Positions 43,942-53,820 of a stretch of 64,000 nucleotides of DNA are shown here, piece after piece. Below the pieces are notes generated by a model. It saw nothing but the letters and a program-made list of their open reading frames with translations, made no database searches and was not told the origin of the DNA. The first letter of the stretch is position 1. Each line of letters begins with the position of its first letter. The DNA is from Tetragenococcus osmophilus (GTDB taxonomy: Bacteria > Bacillota > Bacilli > Lactobacillales > Enterococcaceae), in assembly GCF_003795125.1 (NCBI RefSeq), contig NZ_CP027783.1:868001-932000 (forward strand), in the 5' to 3' direction. The translations under genes were made by a program, and so were the position numbers.

Positions 43942-45564
43942 TTGATTACTGTAAATGATGTAAGTTTGCATTTTTCTGGTCGCAAACTTTTTGATGATGT
44001 TAATTTAAAATTTACACCTGAAAATTGCTACGGCTTAATCGGAGCTAATGGCGCTGGTAAGTCCACTTTTTTAAAGATTTTATCAGGTGAAATCGAGCCC
44101 TCAACAGGATCAGTTACTATGGGACCTAATGAACGAATGGCTGTATTAAAACAAAACCACTTTGATTATGAAGAATATCCAGTTATTGAAACCGTCATTA
44201 TGGGCCATAAACGTCTATACGAGGTAATGAAGGAAAAAGAAGAGTTATACGCAAAAGAAGACTTTACTGATGAAGACGGTATTCAAGCTGCTGAATTGGA
44301 AACCGAATTTGCTGAATTAAATGGCTGGGAAGCCGACTCTGAAGCTGCTGTACTTTTACAAGGATTAAATATTCCGGAAACATTACAACAAGCCAAAATG
44401 CATGAGTTAACGGAAGCTCAAAAAGTAAAAGTGCTGTTAGCACAAGCATTATTTGGTAAGCCAGATATTTTATTACTTGACGAGCCAACAAATGGTCTGG
44501 ATATTCCTTCAATTAATTGGTTGGAAGAGTTTTTAATCAATTTTGAAAATACGGTCATCGTTGTTTCTCATGATCGACACTTTTTGAATAAAGTATGTAC
44601 TCATATGGCAGATTTAGATTACGGTAAAATAAAATTATTTGTAGGAAATTACGACTTTTGGTTAGAATCTAGTCGTTTGGCCACTAAATTACAACAACAA
44701 GCAAACGCAAAAAAAGAAGAACAAATTAAAGAGTTACAAGAATTTATTGCTCGTTTTAGTGCAAATGCTTCAAAATCAAAACAAGCAACTTCGCGTAAGA
44801 AAATGTTGGATAAAATTACTTTAGACGATATCCAACCTTCATCTCGACGCTACCCGTTTATTAATTTTAAACCTGAAAGAGAAATTGGTAATGATTTATT
44901 ACAGGTAGAAAACGTCAGCGTGACAATCGGAGGAAAGAAAATTTTAGATAATATTTCTTTCACCTTGAATAAAAACGATAAAGTTGCTTTTCTTGCTCAA
45001 GATGATATTGCAACGACTACCTTACTAAATGTACTTGCTGGACGGACGACACCTGACACAGGTACTGTACGCTGGGGTATTACTACAAGCCAAGCTTACA
45101 TGCCTAAAGATGCCAGTGAAGAATTTGACAGTGAATTAAGTATTTTAGACTGGCTTCGACAATTTGCTGATAAAGAAGAAGACGATAACACCTTTTTGCG
45201 CAGCTTTTTAGGTAGAATGTTATTTTCTGGTGAAGAAGTTAATAAAAAAGTAAACGTGCTTTCTGGTGGTGAGAAAGTTCGTTGTATGTTATCTAAATTA
45301 ATGTTGTCAAAAGCTAATGTTTTACTTTTAGATGAACCCACTACTCATTTAGACTTAGAATCAATCACGGCATTAAATAATGGGCTGATAGATTTTAACG
45401 GTGCATTACTTTTTACTTCCCATGACCATGAATTTATACAAACCTTGGCTAATCGCGTAATTGTAGTTTCTGATCAAGGCGTTGTGGATCGTATGGATAC
45501 CACTTATGATGAGTTTTTAGAAAACGAAGCAGTGCAAGAACGTGTTGCTCAATTGTATGCTTAA
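43942..45564 (+). CDS. ABC-F family ATPase (YbiT/YkpA type)
   Basis: Soluble protein of 540 residues with two ABC domains and no membrane segment; the family acts on ribosomes. Domain 1 has Walker A GANGAGKST and Walker B LLLDEPTNGLD, but its signature reads LTEAQKVKV instead of LSGGQ. A charged linker (P-site tRNA interaction motif region, about residues 245-300) follows. Domain 2 has a degenerate Walker A (AQDDIATTT, no GKS) but a good signature LSGGEKVR and Walker B LLLDEPTTHLD. The mixed pattern is typical of YkpA-like proteins, not of antibiotic-resistance ABC-Fs. TTG start after GTGAGGAAA. Confidence 0.88.
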   Translation: MITVNDVSLHFSGRKLFDDVNLKFTPENCYGLIGANGAGKSTFLKILSGEIEPSTGSVTMGPNERMAVLKQNHFDYEEYPVIETVIMGHKRLYEVMKEKEELYAKEDFTDEDGIQAAELETEFAELNGWEADSEAAVLLQGLNIPETLQQAKMHELTEAQKVKVLLAQALFGKPDILLLDEPTNGLDIPSINWLEEFLINFENTVIVVSHDRHFLNKVCTHMADLDYGKIKLFVGNYDFWLESSRLATKLQQQANAKKEEQIKELQEFIARFSANASKSKQATSRKKMLDKITLDDIQPSSRRYPFINFKPEREIGNDLLQVENVSVTIGGKKILDNISFTLNKNDKVAFLAQDDIATTTLLNVLAGRTTPDTGTVRWGITTSQAYMPKDASEEFDSELSILDWLRQFADKEEDDNTFLRSFLGRMLFSGEEVNKKVNVLSGGEKVRCMLSKLMLSKANVLLLDEPTTHLDLESITALNNGLIDFNGALLFTSHDHEFIQTLANRVIVVSDQGVVDRMDTTYDEFLENEAVQERVAQLYA

Positions 45565-45567
45565 CAT

Positions 45568-45607
45568 AAAAAACAAGGACATCTAACTTAGAATGTCCTT
45601 GTTTTTT
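45568..45607. terminator. Bidirectional terminator between ABC-F gene and degV
   Basis: AAAAACAAGGACAT and ATGTCCTTGTTTTT form a 14-bp stem with a 10-nt loop between two convergent genes; it touches the degV stop codon. Confidence 0.9.
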
Positions 45608-46472
45608 ATTTGCCTTTACTTCCCATTGAAAATACTGCAATACAGCCATAACCTGTATGACTAGAGATTGTAGGACCTAAAGGATAGTAAGTAATCGGCG
45701 TTTTAGGGTATTGTTGTTCTAGCTGTTGAATAACTTTATTTAATGCTTTCTCATCGCCACTATAAGCCACATAAAAACGAGGCACTATCGATAAACCTAC
45801 CCCAGTAACTGTCTCGTCTACCATCCTTTGTAAAGCTTTTTTACGACCATGCACTTTGTCTACATTTTGTAGGCGTCCTTTTTCGTCCACATTAAGAATA
45901 GGTTTAATATTTAACAGGCCGCCAATAGCTGCTTGTGCTTTACTTACTCTACCTCCATGAACCAAATGCTTCAAGTCATCAACCGTAAACCAAGAACGTA
46001 AATATGTTTTATATTTATCTAACCATTGCACTGTTTCTTTTAATGTCTTACCTTCTTTTTGCAAACGAGAGGCTTCCATTACGAACATACCTTGTCCTAA
46101 ACTAGCCGTTTTCGTATCAAAACTAGTAACGTCAAAGTCAGGATATTTTTCTTTTAATAACTTAATCGCATTAAGAGAACTTTCATAAGAACCACTTAAG
46201 CCAGAAGAAAAACCAACATATAAAACAGGAATAGATTTTTTGGCATAAGGTTCTAAAAATTCCATGTATCTTCCCACATTAATTTGTGAAGTATTTGGGT
46301 GCTTATTTTCTTTTAACTGCTCCAAAAACCAAGCATCATCAAAAGTTTTACCAAGATCATCAGTATATTCTTTACCATCTAACTCAACAAACATAGGTAT
46401 GTAGGCAACTTTATATTTATCTAGTAAGTCTGCAGGTAAATCACAGCAAGCATCTGTTATAATTTGGAACAT
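45606..46472 (-). CDS. DegV-family fatty-acid-binding protein
   Basis: The 288 residues start MFQIITDACCDLPADLLDKY and contain TSQINVGRYMEFLEPY and VGFSSGLSGSYES, the lipid-headgroup motifs of DegV (FakB-like) proteins. Proteins of this family present fatty acids to a FakA kinase for phospholipid synthesis, which is a family inference here. AAAGGAGCGAG fixes the ATG at 46472; the frame opens 11 codons earlier. It lies alone, convergent with the ABC-F gene. Confidence 0.9.
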   Translation of the reverse strand: MFQIITDACCDLPADLLDKYKVAYIPMFVELDGKEYTDDLGKTFDDAWFLEQLKENKHPNTSQINVGRYMEFLEPYAKKSIPVLYVGFSSGLSGSYESSLNAIKLLKEKYPDFDVTSFDTKTASLGQGMFVMEASRLQKEGKTLKETVQWLDKYKTYLRSWFTVDDLKHLVHGGRVSKAQAAIGGLLNIKPILNVDEKGRLQNVDKVHGRKKALQRMVDETVTGVGLSIVPRFYVAYSGDEKALNKVIQQLEQQYPKTPITYYPLGPTISSHTGYGCIAVFSMGSKGK

Positions 46473-46548
46473 ATTCTCGCTCCTTTGAAGTTGTCTTTTT
46501 TTCATTATACCTTACAATTTCGAATAAATTAAGCTTTTTACATTCCTT

Positions 46549-46584
46549 AAAAAAACACCAGAAATTTTTCCTGGTGTTTTTTTA
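46549..46584 (-). terminator. Terminator after purA
   Basis: AAAACACCAG and CTGGTGTTTT (46552-46561, 46571-46580) with a 9-nt loop and T residues on both sides. Confidence 0.9.
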
Positions 46585-46593
46585 TAAGCTCTT

Positions 46594-47916
<1,323 letters not shown>

Positions 47917-48049
47917 CTATAGAAAAAGTAAGTCATAACTAGCAAATTTACTAGTCCCTTTTTCTTACTCCCGCATTATTGTACCAACTCCTCCAAGGAA
48001 TTACAATGAAAAATCGAATAATTAGATTTTAATACTTTAATCATCAGCC

Positions 48050-48063
48050 AAAACACGAACATT
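48050..48063 (+). promoter_or_regulatory. PurBox-like site upstream of purA
   Basis: AAAACACGAACATT contains the CGAACATT core of Gram-positive PurBoxes and matches the longer pattern at 11 of 13 positions. It lies about 165 bp upstream of purA, close to the fbp stop codon. A second clear inverted copy was not found. Confidence 0.45.
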
Positions 48064-48106
48064 AACTCAACAAACAAAGGAATAGCGTTTAAAAAACGAA
48101 ATATAT

Positions 48107-50029
48107 TTAATAAACATCATAATTTTTATATAGCATTTCTAAGGCTTCTTTTTCTTGAATTAATTTTTTTCCGATATTAGTTTGTGCTACAGTTGTACGA
48201 CTTTCGACTTCTTCTACTAAACGTTTTGTGGATAAAATATCGATTTGTTGAGTTACCGCCTCATTTACCGAAGAAAATGGCTGATGCGCTACTAGCTGTA
48301 GCCCGTAGCTATTGAATAATAACGTATATCCAGCTAAACCTGTTTCTTTTTGATAACTCTTAGCAAAGCCTCCATCGATAACTAACATGCTCCCGTTAGC
48401 TTTAATAGGGTTTTCCCCTTTATTTGCTTTTACTGGGGTATGTCCATTAATAATATGACCAGTAGTTGATAAATCGAAATCTTTTAAAATTTCTTTGCAA
48501 ATGGCTTCTTGATTCCTTAAACGGTAATAGGCATTCTTTTCTTCATGATGAGTTTGTGAATCTTCGATATAATACCGTTCAAAAGTTGCCATAACTTTTT
48601 TCCCAAATAATGAAGAGCACTCTCCTGTCCATAAGTACCATAATAAATCCGTTGCAAAATCATTAGAAATATCCGGATGTTCATAACTATACCGAATTTG
48701 TTCATCAAAGAAATCCAATAAATCTTTGCCAGAATAATGCTTTTGTCCTAAACGAAACGACTTGAAGTCACCATTTTGATGTAATGGAATACAACCATGG
48801 AGCAATAAATTTCCGTTATAACGTAAGTACATGCTTCCTTTTTCCATCAAAAAGTTCATATGACGCTGTAAAGGCTCAGAGGTTTGAAAAGAACGTAATA
48901 AATTTTTTACTAATTGCTCTTCTTCTTTAGTCAAAGCACAAGGATCCGCCGGGTCAACTGTCGGTGCTGAAAAATCAACTAATGAATAAGTTTTTCCTTG
49001 AAGTTGAATCGTTGATTTCGTATAGTCAATAAAATCCAACATCCTTCGTTCATCCATAAGAAACTCTGGACGTCGTTTAATTAATTGTCCTTCTAATTTG
49101 AACTGAAGTAAAGCGGTTGCTTGTTGGATTTTATTTAGGTTATTTTTTTCTTTAGCTGAAAAACTAGCTTCATCTTCTAACTTAGGTGTAAATTTATCTT
49201 TTACTGTATAGTGTTTCCAACTATATTCTACTAAGGGGCGTAAGTTTACTCCATATCGCTCTTCAATAATCCCTAAGTTGCCATACCTTGCACAAATACG
49301 TAAAACATTAATAAGGGCAAGCGGAGAACCAGCCATACTTGCAAGCCAGATAATGTCATGGTTTCCCCATTGGATGTCGACAGAATGATAATGAATTAAA
49401 CGTTCCATAATCAAATCAGGTGCTGGCCCACGATCATAAATGTCACCAACTACATGTAAATGGTCTACCACAAATCTTTGGATTACGTAACATAAAGCAC
49501 TAATTAAAGGAGCTGCTTGCTTTAATTGAATAACGTTATCAATAATTGCTTGAATATAAGCTTGTTTATCCGTTTCTTGTTGATTTTCAGTTAATAGTTC
49601 TTCAATAATATAACTGAAACGATCTGGTAAAGCTTTATGGACTTTTGAACGCGTATATTTACGACTTGTATAATTAACAACTGGAATTAATAATTGGATT
49701 TTTTGTGCGTACCATGCTTTCATCTCTGAAGTTGTTTTATCCATTTTTTCTAATTGGATTTTTTCTTCCGGATAATAAATTAAGGTAGCTAGATCATTAA
49801 CGTCTACTTCTGTTTCATTAAAACACTCTTTTATTTTTTCTTTAACGCTTCCTGAACCATTACGTAACACATGATCAAAGGCATCATATTCCCCATGTAC
49901 ATCGCTTATAAAATGCTCTGTTCCTTTAGGTAAACGCAAAATCGCTTCTAAATTAATAAGTTCAGTCACTACACTCTCTTTATTAACAAAAATTTCTTTT
50001 AATAATTTGTAGTAATTTTCCTCCTTCAT
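48107..50029 (-). CDS. fbp: Fructose-1,6-bisphosphatase class III
   Basis: Gluconeogenic phosphatase of the Firmicutes type. The 640 residues carry calcineurin-like metallophosphatase motifs: EHFISDVHGEYDAF, VGDIYDRGPAPDLIMER, WGNHDIIWLAS and, far downstream, IINGHTPVKANKGENP. Length matches the Bacillus enzyme. Stands alone between dnaB and purA on the same strand, after the dnaB terminator. Confidence 0.96.
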   Translation of the reverse strand: MKEENYYKLLKEIFVNKESVVTELINLEAILRLPKGTEHFISDVHGEYDAFDHVLRNGSGSVKEKIKECFNETEVDVNDLATLIYYPEEKIQLEKMDKTTSEMKAWYAQKIQLLIPVVNYTSRKYTRSKVHKALPDRFSYIIEELLTENQQETDKQAYIQAIIDNVIQLKQAAPLISALCYVIQRFVVDHLHVVGDIYDRGPAPDLIMERLIHYHSVDIQWGNHDIIWLASMAGSPLALINVLRICARYGNLGIIEERYGVNLRPLVEYSWKHYTVKDKFTPKLEDEASFSAKEKNNLNKIQQATALLQFKLEGQLIKRRPEFLMDERRMLDFIDYTKSTIQLQGKTYSLVDFSAPTVDPADPCALTKEEEQLVKNLLRSFQTSEPLQRHMNFLMEKGSMYLRYNGNLLLHGCIPLHQNGDFKSFRLGQKHYSGKDLLDFFDEQIRYSYEHPDISNDFATDLLWYLWTGECSSLFGKKVMATFERYYIEDSQTHHEEKNAYYRLRNQEAICKEILKDFDLSTTGHIINGHTPVKANKGENPIKANGSMLVIDGGFAKSYQKETGLAGYTLLFNSYGLQLVAHQPFSSVNEAVTQQIDILSTKRLVEEVESRTTVAQTNIGKKLIQEKEALEMLYKNYDVY

Positions 50030-50088
50030 CTATATACACTCCCTTAATGAAAAATTGGTATTGTTGTATATAAATACAATACAAGTTT

Positions 50089-50132
50089 AAAAAAATAGTT
50101 GCAAGCCTTTTTTAATAAAAAAACTTGCAACT
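50089..50132 (-). terminator. Terminator after dnaB
   Basis: GTTGCAAG and CTTGCAAC arms (50099-50106, 50125-50132) with an A/T loop that can extend the stem, followed on the minus strand by TATTTTTTT. Confidence 0.8.
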
Positions 50133-50170
50133 AAATTCTTTATTTTTTTAAATTGGTATAGTCAAAATAA

Positions 50171-51538
50171 TTATTCAAATGCCGTTCGCGGCGAAAGAGA
50201 AGAAAATTTATTGTATTCCTTAATAAATAATAGTTCAACTGTACCTCGAGCGCCATTCCGATTTTTTTCAATAATCACTTCAATAACATTATCATTATTT
50301 GTTTTTTCTTCTTCCTCATCCTCATTTTCACGTTGATAATAATCATCTCTATATAAAAAAGCCACAATATCTGCGTCTTGTTCAATTGAACCAGATTCTC
50401 GAATGTCACTCAAAACCGGACGTTTATCTTGTCTTTGTTCAACACCACGAGATAATTGCGAAAGTGCAACAACTGGAACATTTAATTCTTTGGCTATTTT
50501 TTTCAATTGTCGAGAAATTTCAGATACTTCTTGTTGTCGACTTTCTCTACCTGAACCTTCAATTAATTGCAAATAATCAATTAAAATCAAGCCTAAATTC
50601 CCTGTTTCTTGGGCCAATTTCCGACAACGAGCTCGTATTTCAGATACTTTGATTCCAGGGGTGTCATCAATGTAAATGCTTGCTTTAGATAAACTCCCCA
50701 TAGCAACAATTAAATTGCGCCATTCCTCATCCGTTAATTGTCCAGTGCGTAAGTGATTTGCATCAATAGAACCTTCAGCACAAAGCATACGGCTAACCAA
50801 AGATTCAGCTCCCATTTCTAAACTAAAAATAGCTACTGTATTATCTGTTTTTGTGCCAACATTTTGAGCAATATTCAAAGCAAAAGCTGTTTTCCCTACT
50901 GCTGGACGAGCAGCAATGATCAACAGTTCATCTTTTTGTAAGCCGGCAGTCATTTTATCTAACGCTTTATAACCTGTAGGTAATCCCGTAATTTCTTCAT
51001 TGTTTTGCGCTAATTGATCAATATTTTCAATCGTTTGATTTAATACATCTGCAATCGATTGAAAGCCATTACTATTACTTTTTTCTGAGACTTCCATTAT
51101 GCTTTTTTCAGCATCTTCTACAATTTCTTGAACATTCTCATTTTGCTCAAAACCTGTAGTTACAATCTTATTGGCTGTTTGGATTAACTGACGTAATGTT
51201 GCTTTATCGTCAACAATCTTTGCATAATAAGATATACTAGAAGAAGTTGGCGAAATTTGACTTAACTCAGTCAAATAACTAATTCCACCAACATCTTCTA
51301 AAGAGTTACTTTTTTCAATCTCAGCCTTTAAAGTAATTAAATCAATGGCTTCATTACGGTCATTAAGCTGCATCATACATTGAAAAATAATTTGATGGCT
51401 TCTACGATAAAAACTATTTGGCACTAGCAGTTCCATTGCTTCGATGATCGCATCCGAATCAAGAAAAATGGCGCCCAATACAGCTTGTTCTGCTTCTATG
51501 TCTTGTGGTGGCACACGATCTTGCCAAACTTCATTCAT
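50171..51538 (-). CDS. dnaB: Replicative DNA helicase DnaB (DnaC in Bacillus naming)
   Basis: Hexameric 5'-3' helicase of 455 residues. N-terminal domain begins DIEAEQAVLGAIFLD; the C-terminal RecA-like domain has Walker A AARPAVGKTAFALN, Walker B LILIDYLQL, and the SDIRESGSIEQDADIVAFLYRD segment. No intein. It ends the rpsF-to-dnaB replication/ribosome cluster, with a structured 216-bp gap separating it from rplI. Confidence 0.97.
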   Translation of the reverse strand: MNEVWQDRVPPQDIEAEQAVLGAIFLDSDAIIEAMELLVPNSFYRRSHQIIFQCMMQLNDRNEAIDLITLKAEIEKSNSLEDVGGISYLTELSQISPTSSSISYYAKIVDDKATLRQLIQTANKIVTTGFEQNENVQEIVEDAEKSIMEVSEKSNSNGFQSIADVLNQTIENIDQLAQNNEEITGLPTGYKALDKMTAGLQKDELLIIAARPAVGKTAFALNIAQNVGTKTDNTVAIFSLEMGAESLVSRMLCAEGSIDANHLRTGQLTDEEWRNLIVAMGSLSKASIYIDDTPGIKVSEIRARCRKLAQETGNLGLILIDYLQLIEGSGRESRQQEVSEISRQLKKIAKELNVPVVALSQLSRGVEQRQDKRPVLSDIRESGSIEQDADIVAFLYRDDYYQRENEDEEEEKTNNDNVIEVIIEKNRNGARGTVELLFIKEYNKFSSLSPRTAFE

Positions 51539-51589
51539 ATTTCTTCTCCTAAATAACTTTCATTCAAACACAGATTTTCAACTTTACTG

Positions 51590-51745
51590 AAAAAAAGCTA
51601 GGACAAAAAGTACCAACAATGATAGGTTTCCGAATAACTAAAACATAGCCTCTTGTACCTTTATAAGTTCACATAAATACGAACAAATAAAGTTTTCTTT
51701 AGCTAACCTTCGGGGATCATTGCTAGGGGTAATCCATGTCCTAGC
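51590..51745 (-). ncRNA. Structured RNA candidate or complex terminator between rplI and dnaB
   Basis: On the minus strand a 149-nt segment is closed by GCTAGGACA (51737-51745) with TGTCCTAGC (51597-51605) and followed by seven T residues. Inside are CAATGAT pairing with ATCATTG, and an arm CTTTAT-GTTC with GAAC-ATAAAG, plus smaller GGTT/AACC pairings, giving a branched fold. It begins 9 bp after the rplI stop. Simple terminators are far shorter, so an intrinsic-terminated small RNA or dnaB leader is possible. Confidence 0.55.
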
Positions 51746-51754
51746 CTCCTCATT

Positions 51755-52207
51755 TTATTCTTCTACTACATGCACCTTAATACTGGCTGTTACTTCTGGA
51801 TGTAATTTCACTGGGACATCCGTAAATCCTATAGAGCGAATAGGATCTTTCAATTCAATTTTTCTTTTATCCACCTTGATCTGATATTGTTTATTTAAAG
51901 CTTGAGCAATTTGTTTAGAAGGAACAGAGCCAAAAAGACGTCCGTCTTCCCCGACTTTAGCAGTAATCTCTACTACGGTTTTTTCATCTTCCAGGGTATC
52001 TTTTAACTCTTGAGCTTCTTTTAAGTTCTCAGCTTCTTCTTTTTCTTGCGCTTGTTCTTTGCCACGCATTGCAGCTACGTTTTCTTGGTTAGCTTCTTTA
52101 GCTAAATTATTTTTGAATAAATAATTTTGTGCGTAGCCATTGGGTACATCTTTAACTTCCCCTTTTTTCCCTTTTCCTTTTACATCTTGTAAGAAAATGA
52201 CTTTCAT
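51755..52207 (-). CDS. rplI: 50S ribosomal protein L9
   Basis: 150 residues starting [26 protein letters not shown], the rRNA-binding N-domain, then a long charged helix rich in Glu, Lys and Gln and a C-terminal domain ([12 protein letters not shown]). It begins 9 bp after gdpP, whose last codons supply the AAGGAGTGA ribosome-binding site. Confidence 0.98.
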   Translation of the reverse strand: MKVIFLQDVKGKGKKGEVKDVPNGYAQNYLFKNNLAKEANQENVAAMRGKEQAQEKEEAENLKEAQELKDTLEDEKTVVEITAKVGEDGRLFGSVPSKQIAQALNKQYQIKVDKRKIELKDPIRSIGFTDVPVKLHPEVTASIKVHVVEE

Positions 52208-52216
52208 CTTTGACTT

Positions 52217-53671
52217 TCACTCCTTATCATCTAATTGTTTCAATTCATTAATTAACGTTTTTCGTACATTTTCAATTGATTTATCTTTTATCTGAGTGGC
52301 AGCATTACTAAAATGACCTCCGCCACCTAGTCTTTCCATAATACGCTGAACATTAACACTACCTGAACTACGAGCATTAATTGAAATTTCATGTTCTACC
52401 TGCTTTGTAATAACAAATGCAGCTTCAATGTCATTCATTGATAACAAGGTATCTGCTGCTTTAGACGCCGTAACATTGTCATAAATTTCATTTTCAGAGG
52501 CTACAGCGACCACAATGTCTTTAGTCACATACTCACTGCGTGCAACTAGCTCACTCATTTGTAAATACGAATCTAAATCTGAACTCAACAAATAACGTAC
52601 TAACGACAAATCTGCTCCATGCGTTTTCAAATAACTAGCTACATGAAAGGTTTGTGCTGTTGTCCGAGTAAAGAAACTTTTTGTATCGACATAAATTCCT
52701 GATAGCAACAAACTAGCAGTAAATTTCGACAATTTATTTCTTTTATTGGATTGGAATTGAACCAATTCAGCTACTAATTCGCTAGCTGAAGACGAACCAG
52801 GCTCAATATAAGTCAATAATGGCCGTTCAGGAAATTCATCGCTACGGCGATGATGGTCAATAATCATAATTTTATCAAATACATCGTACACTTCTTTTGA
52901 AATTGAAAGAGCTGGTCGACTATAATCTACCATAACCAAAACACTATTTTCGTCAATAAGTTCTAGGGCTTTTTTTCCAGAAATTACCAGATTAGCTGCT
53001 TCTGGATGTTTATTTATTTCCTCTAAGCAACGCTTCGTGTCTTCTGTTACTTCATCTTCTTCGATAATTACGTAACATTCTTTTTGGTTAAACTGAGCTA
53101 AAGCAGCTACTCCAAAAGCACTGCCGATAGCATCCATATCTGGATAACGGTGGCCCATAATAAAGATCTTTTTATTTTCAGAAAAAATCTTTTTTAAAGA
53201 AGTACTCATAGCACGCGAACGTATTCGCGTACGATGAATCGTACCTTCTGTTTGGCCACCAAAAAACTGCGGTTTTGCTCGCGAATCAGCGTCTTTTATT
53301 ACCACTTGGTCGCCGCCTCGAGCTAAAGCCATATCCAAATTATTTTGTGCAACTTCTCCAATTTTTTCCATCGAATTATTTCCGTAAGCAATTCCCATAC
53401 TCATCGTCAATACGAATTCACTATTTGTATCTGAATCTTTTAGTCGTTGTAAAATATCAAACTTTTTTTCTTTTATTTTACTCAAATCCTCTGTACTGGC
53501 GACAAAGAAATAACGATCCGTATTTACTCGTTTGTAAAAAATTCCATACTCATTCGCCCAATCAGAAATCATTGTTGTGACTAAGGTGTTTAGTAAAGAA
53601 ATATTTTTATCATCCATTTTGTCAATAATATCGTCATAATTATCCAAAGAAATAATGCCGATCACAGTCAT
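52217..53671 (-). CDS. gdpP: Cyclic-di-AMP phosphodiesterase GdpP, N-terminally truncated
   Basis: Hydrolyses c-di-AMP. Only 484 residues against the usual about 655. Present: degenerate GGDEF domain (ISLDNYDDIIDKMDD to LARGGDQVVI) and intact DHH/DHHA1 domains (GHRYPDMDAIGSA, VMVDYSRPA, IIDHHRRSDEF, GGGGHFSNAA). Missing: the two transmembrane helices and the PAS domain, about 175 residues. Stop codons lie upstream in frame. The ATG follows AAGGAG at 8 nt, a site that in an intact gene would be coding. A group II intron lies 149 bp upstream. Likely a cytosolic enzyme without its sensory part, or a decayed gene. Confidence 0.85.
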   Translation of the reverse strand: MTVIGIISLDNYDDIIDKMDDKNISLLNTLVTTMISDWANEYGIFYKRVNTDRYFFVASTEDLSKIKEKKFDILQRLKDSDTNSEFVLTMSMGIAYGNNSMEKIGEVAQNNLDMALARGGDQVVIKDADSRAKPQFFGGQTEGTIHRTRIRSRAMSTSLKKIFSENKKIFIMGHRYPDMDAIGSAFGVAALAQFNQKECYVIIEEDEVTEDTKRCLEEINKHPEAANLVISGKKALELIDENSVLVMVDYSRPALSISKEVYDVFDKIMIIDHHRRSDEFPERPLLTYIEPGSSSASELVAELVQFQSNKRNKLSKFTASLLLSGIYVDTKSFFTRTTAQTFHVASYLKTHGADLSLVRYLLSSDLDSYLQMSELVARSEYVTKDIVVAVASENEIYDNVTASKAADTLLSMNDIEAAFVITKQVEHEISINARSSGSVNVQRIMERLGGGGHFSNAATQIKDKSIENVRKTLINELKQLDDKE

Positions 53672-53762
53672 AGCCAGGGCTCCTTATCATTTCAAATTCC
53701 GCTAGTAAAATTTGACGATTCGTTAACTTTTTCAAAAGTTTTTCTTGGTTCTTTCTATTCAT
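53640..53762 (-). CDS. Short open frame upstream of gdpP, unknown
   Basis: 40 codons starting MNRKNQEKLLKKLTNRQILL, basic at the N-terminus, ending inside the gdpP start region in another frame. It may be the original gdpP N-terminus thrown out of frame by the deletion, a leader peptide, or chance. Its ribosome-binding site is weak. No homology recognised. Confidence 0.25.
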   Translation of the reverse strand: MNRKNQEKLLKKLTNRQILLAEFEMIRSPGYDCDRHYFFG

Positions 53763-53820
53763 TTAAGTTCCATTTTATCATAAACTATTAAATTATGCGA
53801 TTTACAGATAAGTTAACAGA

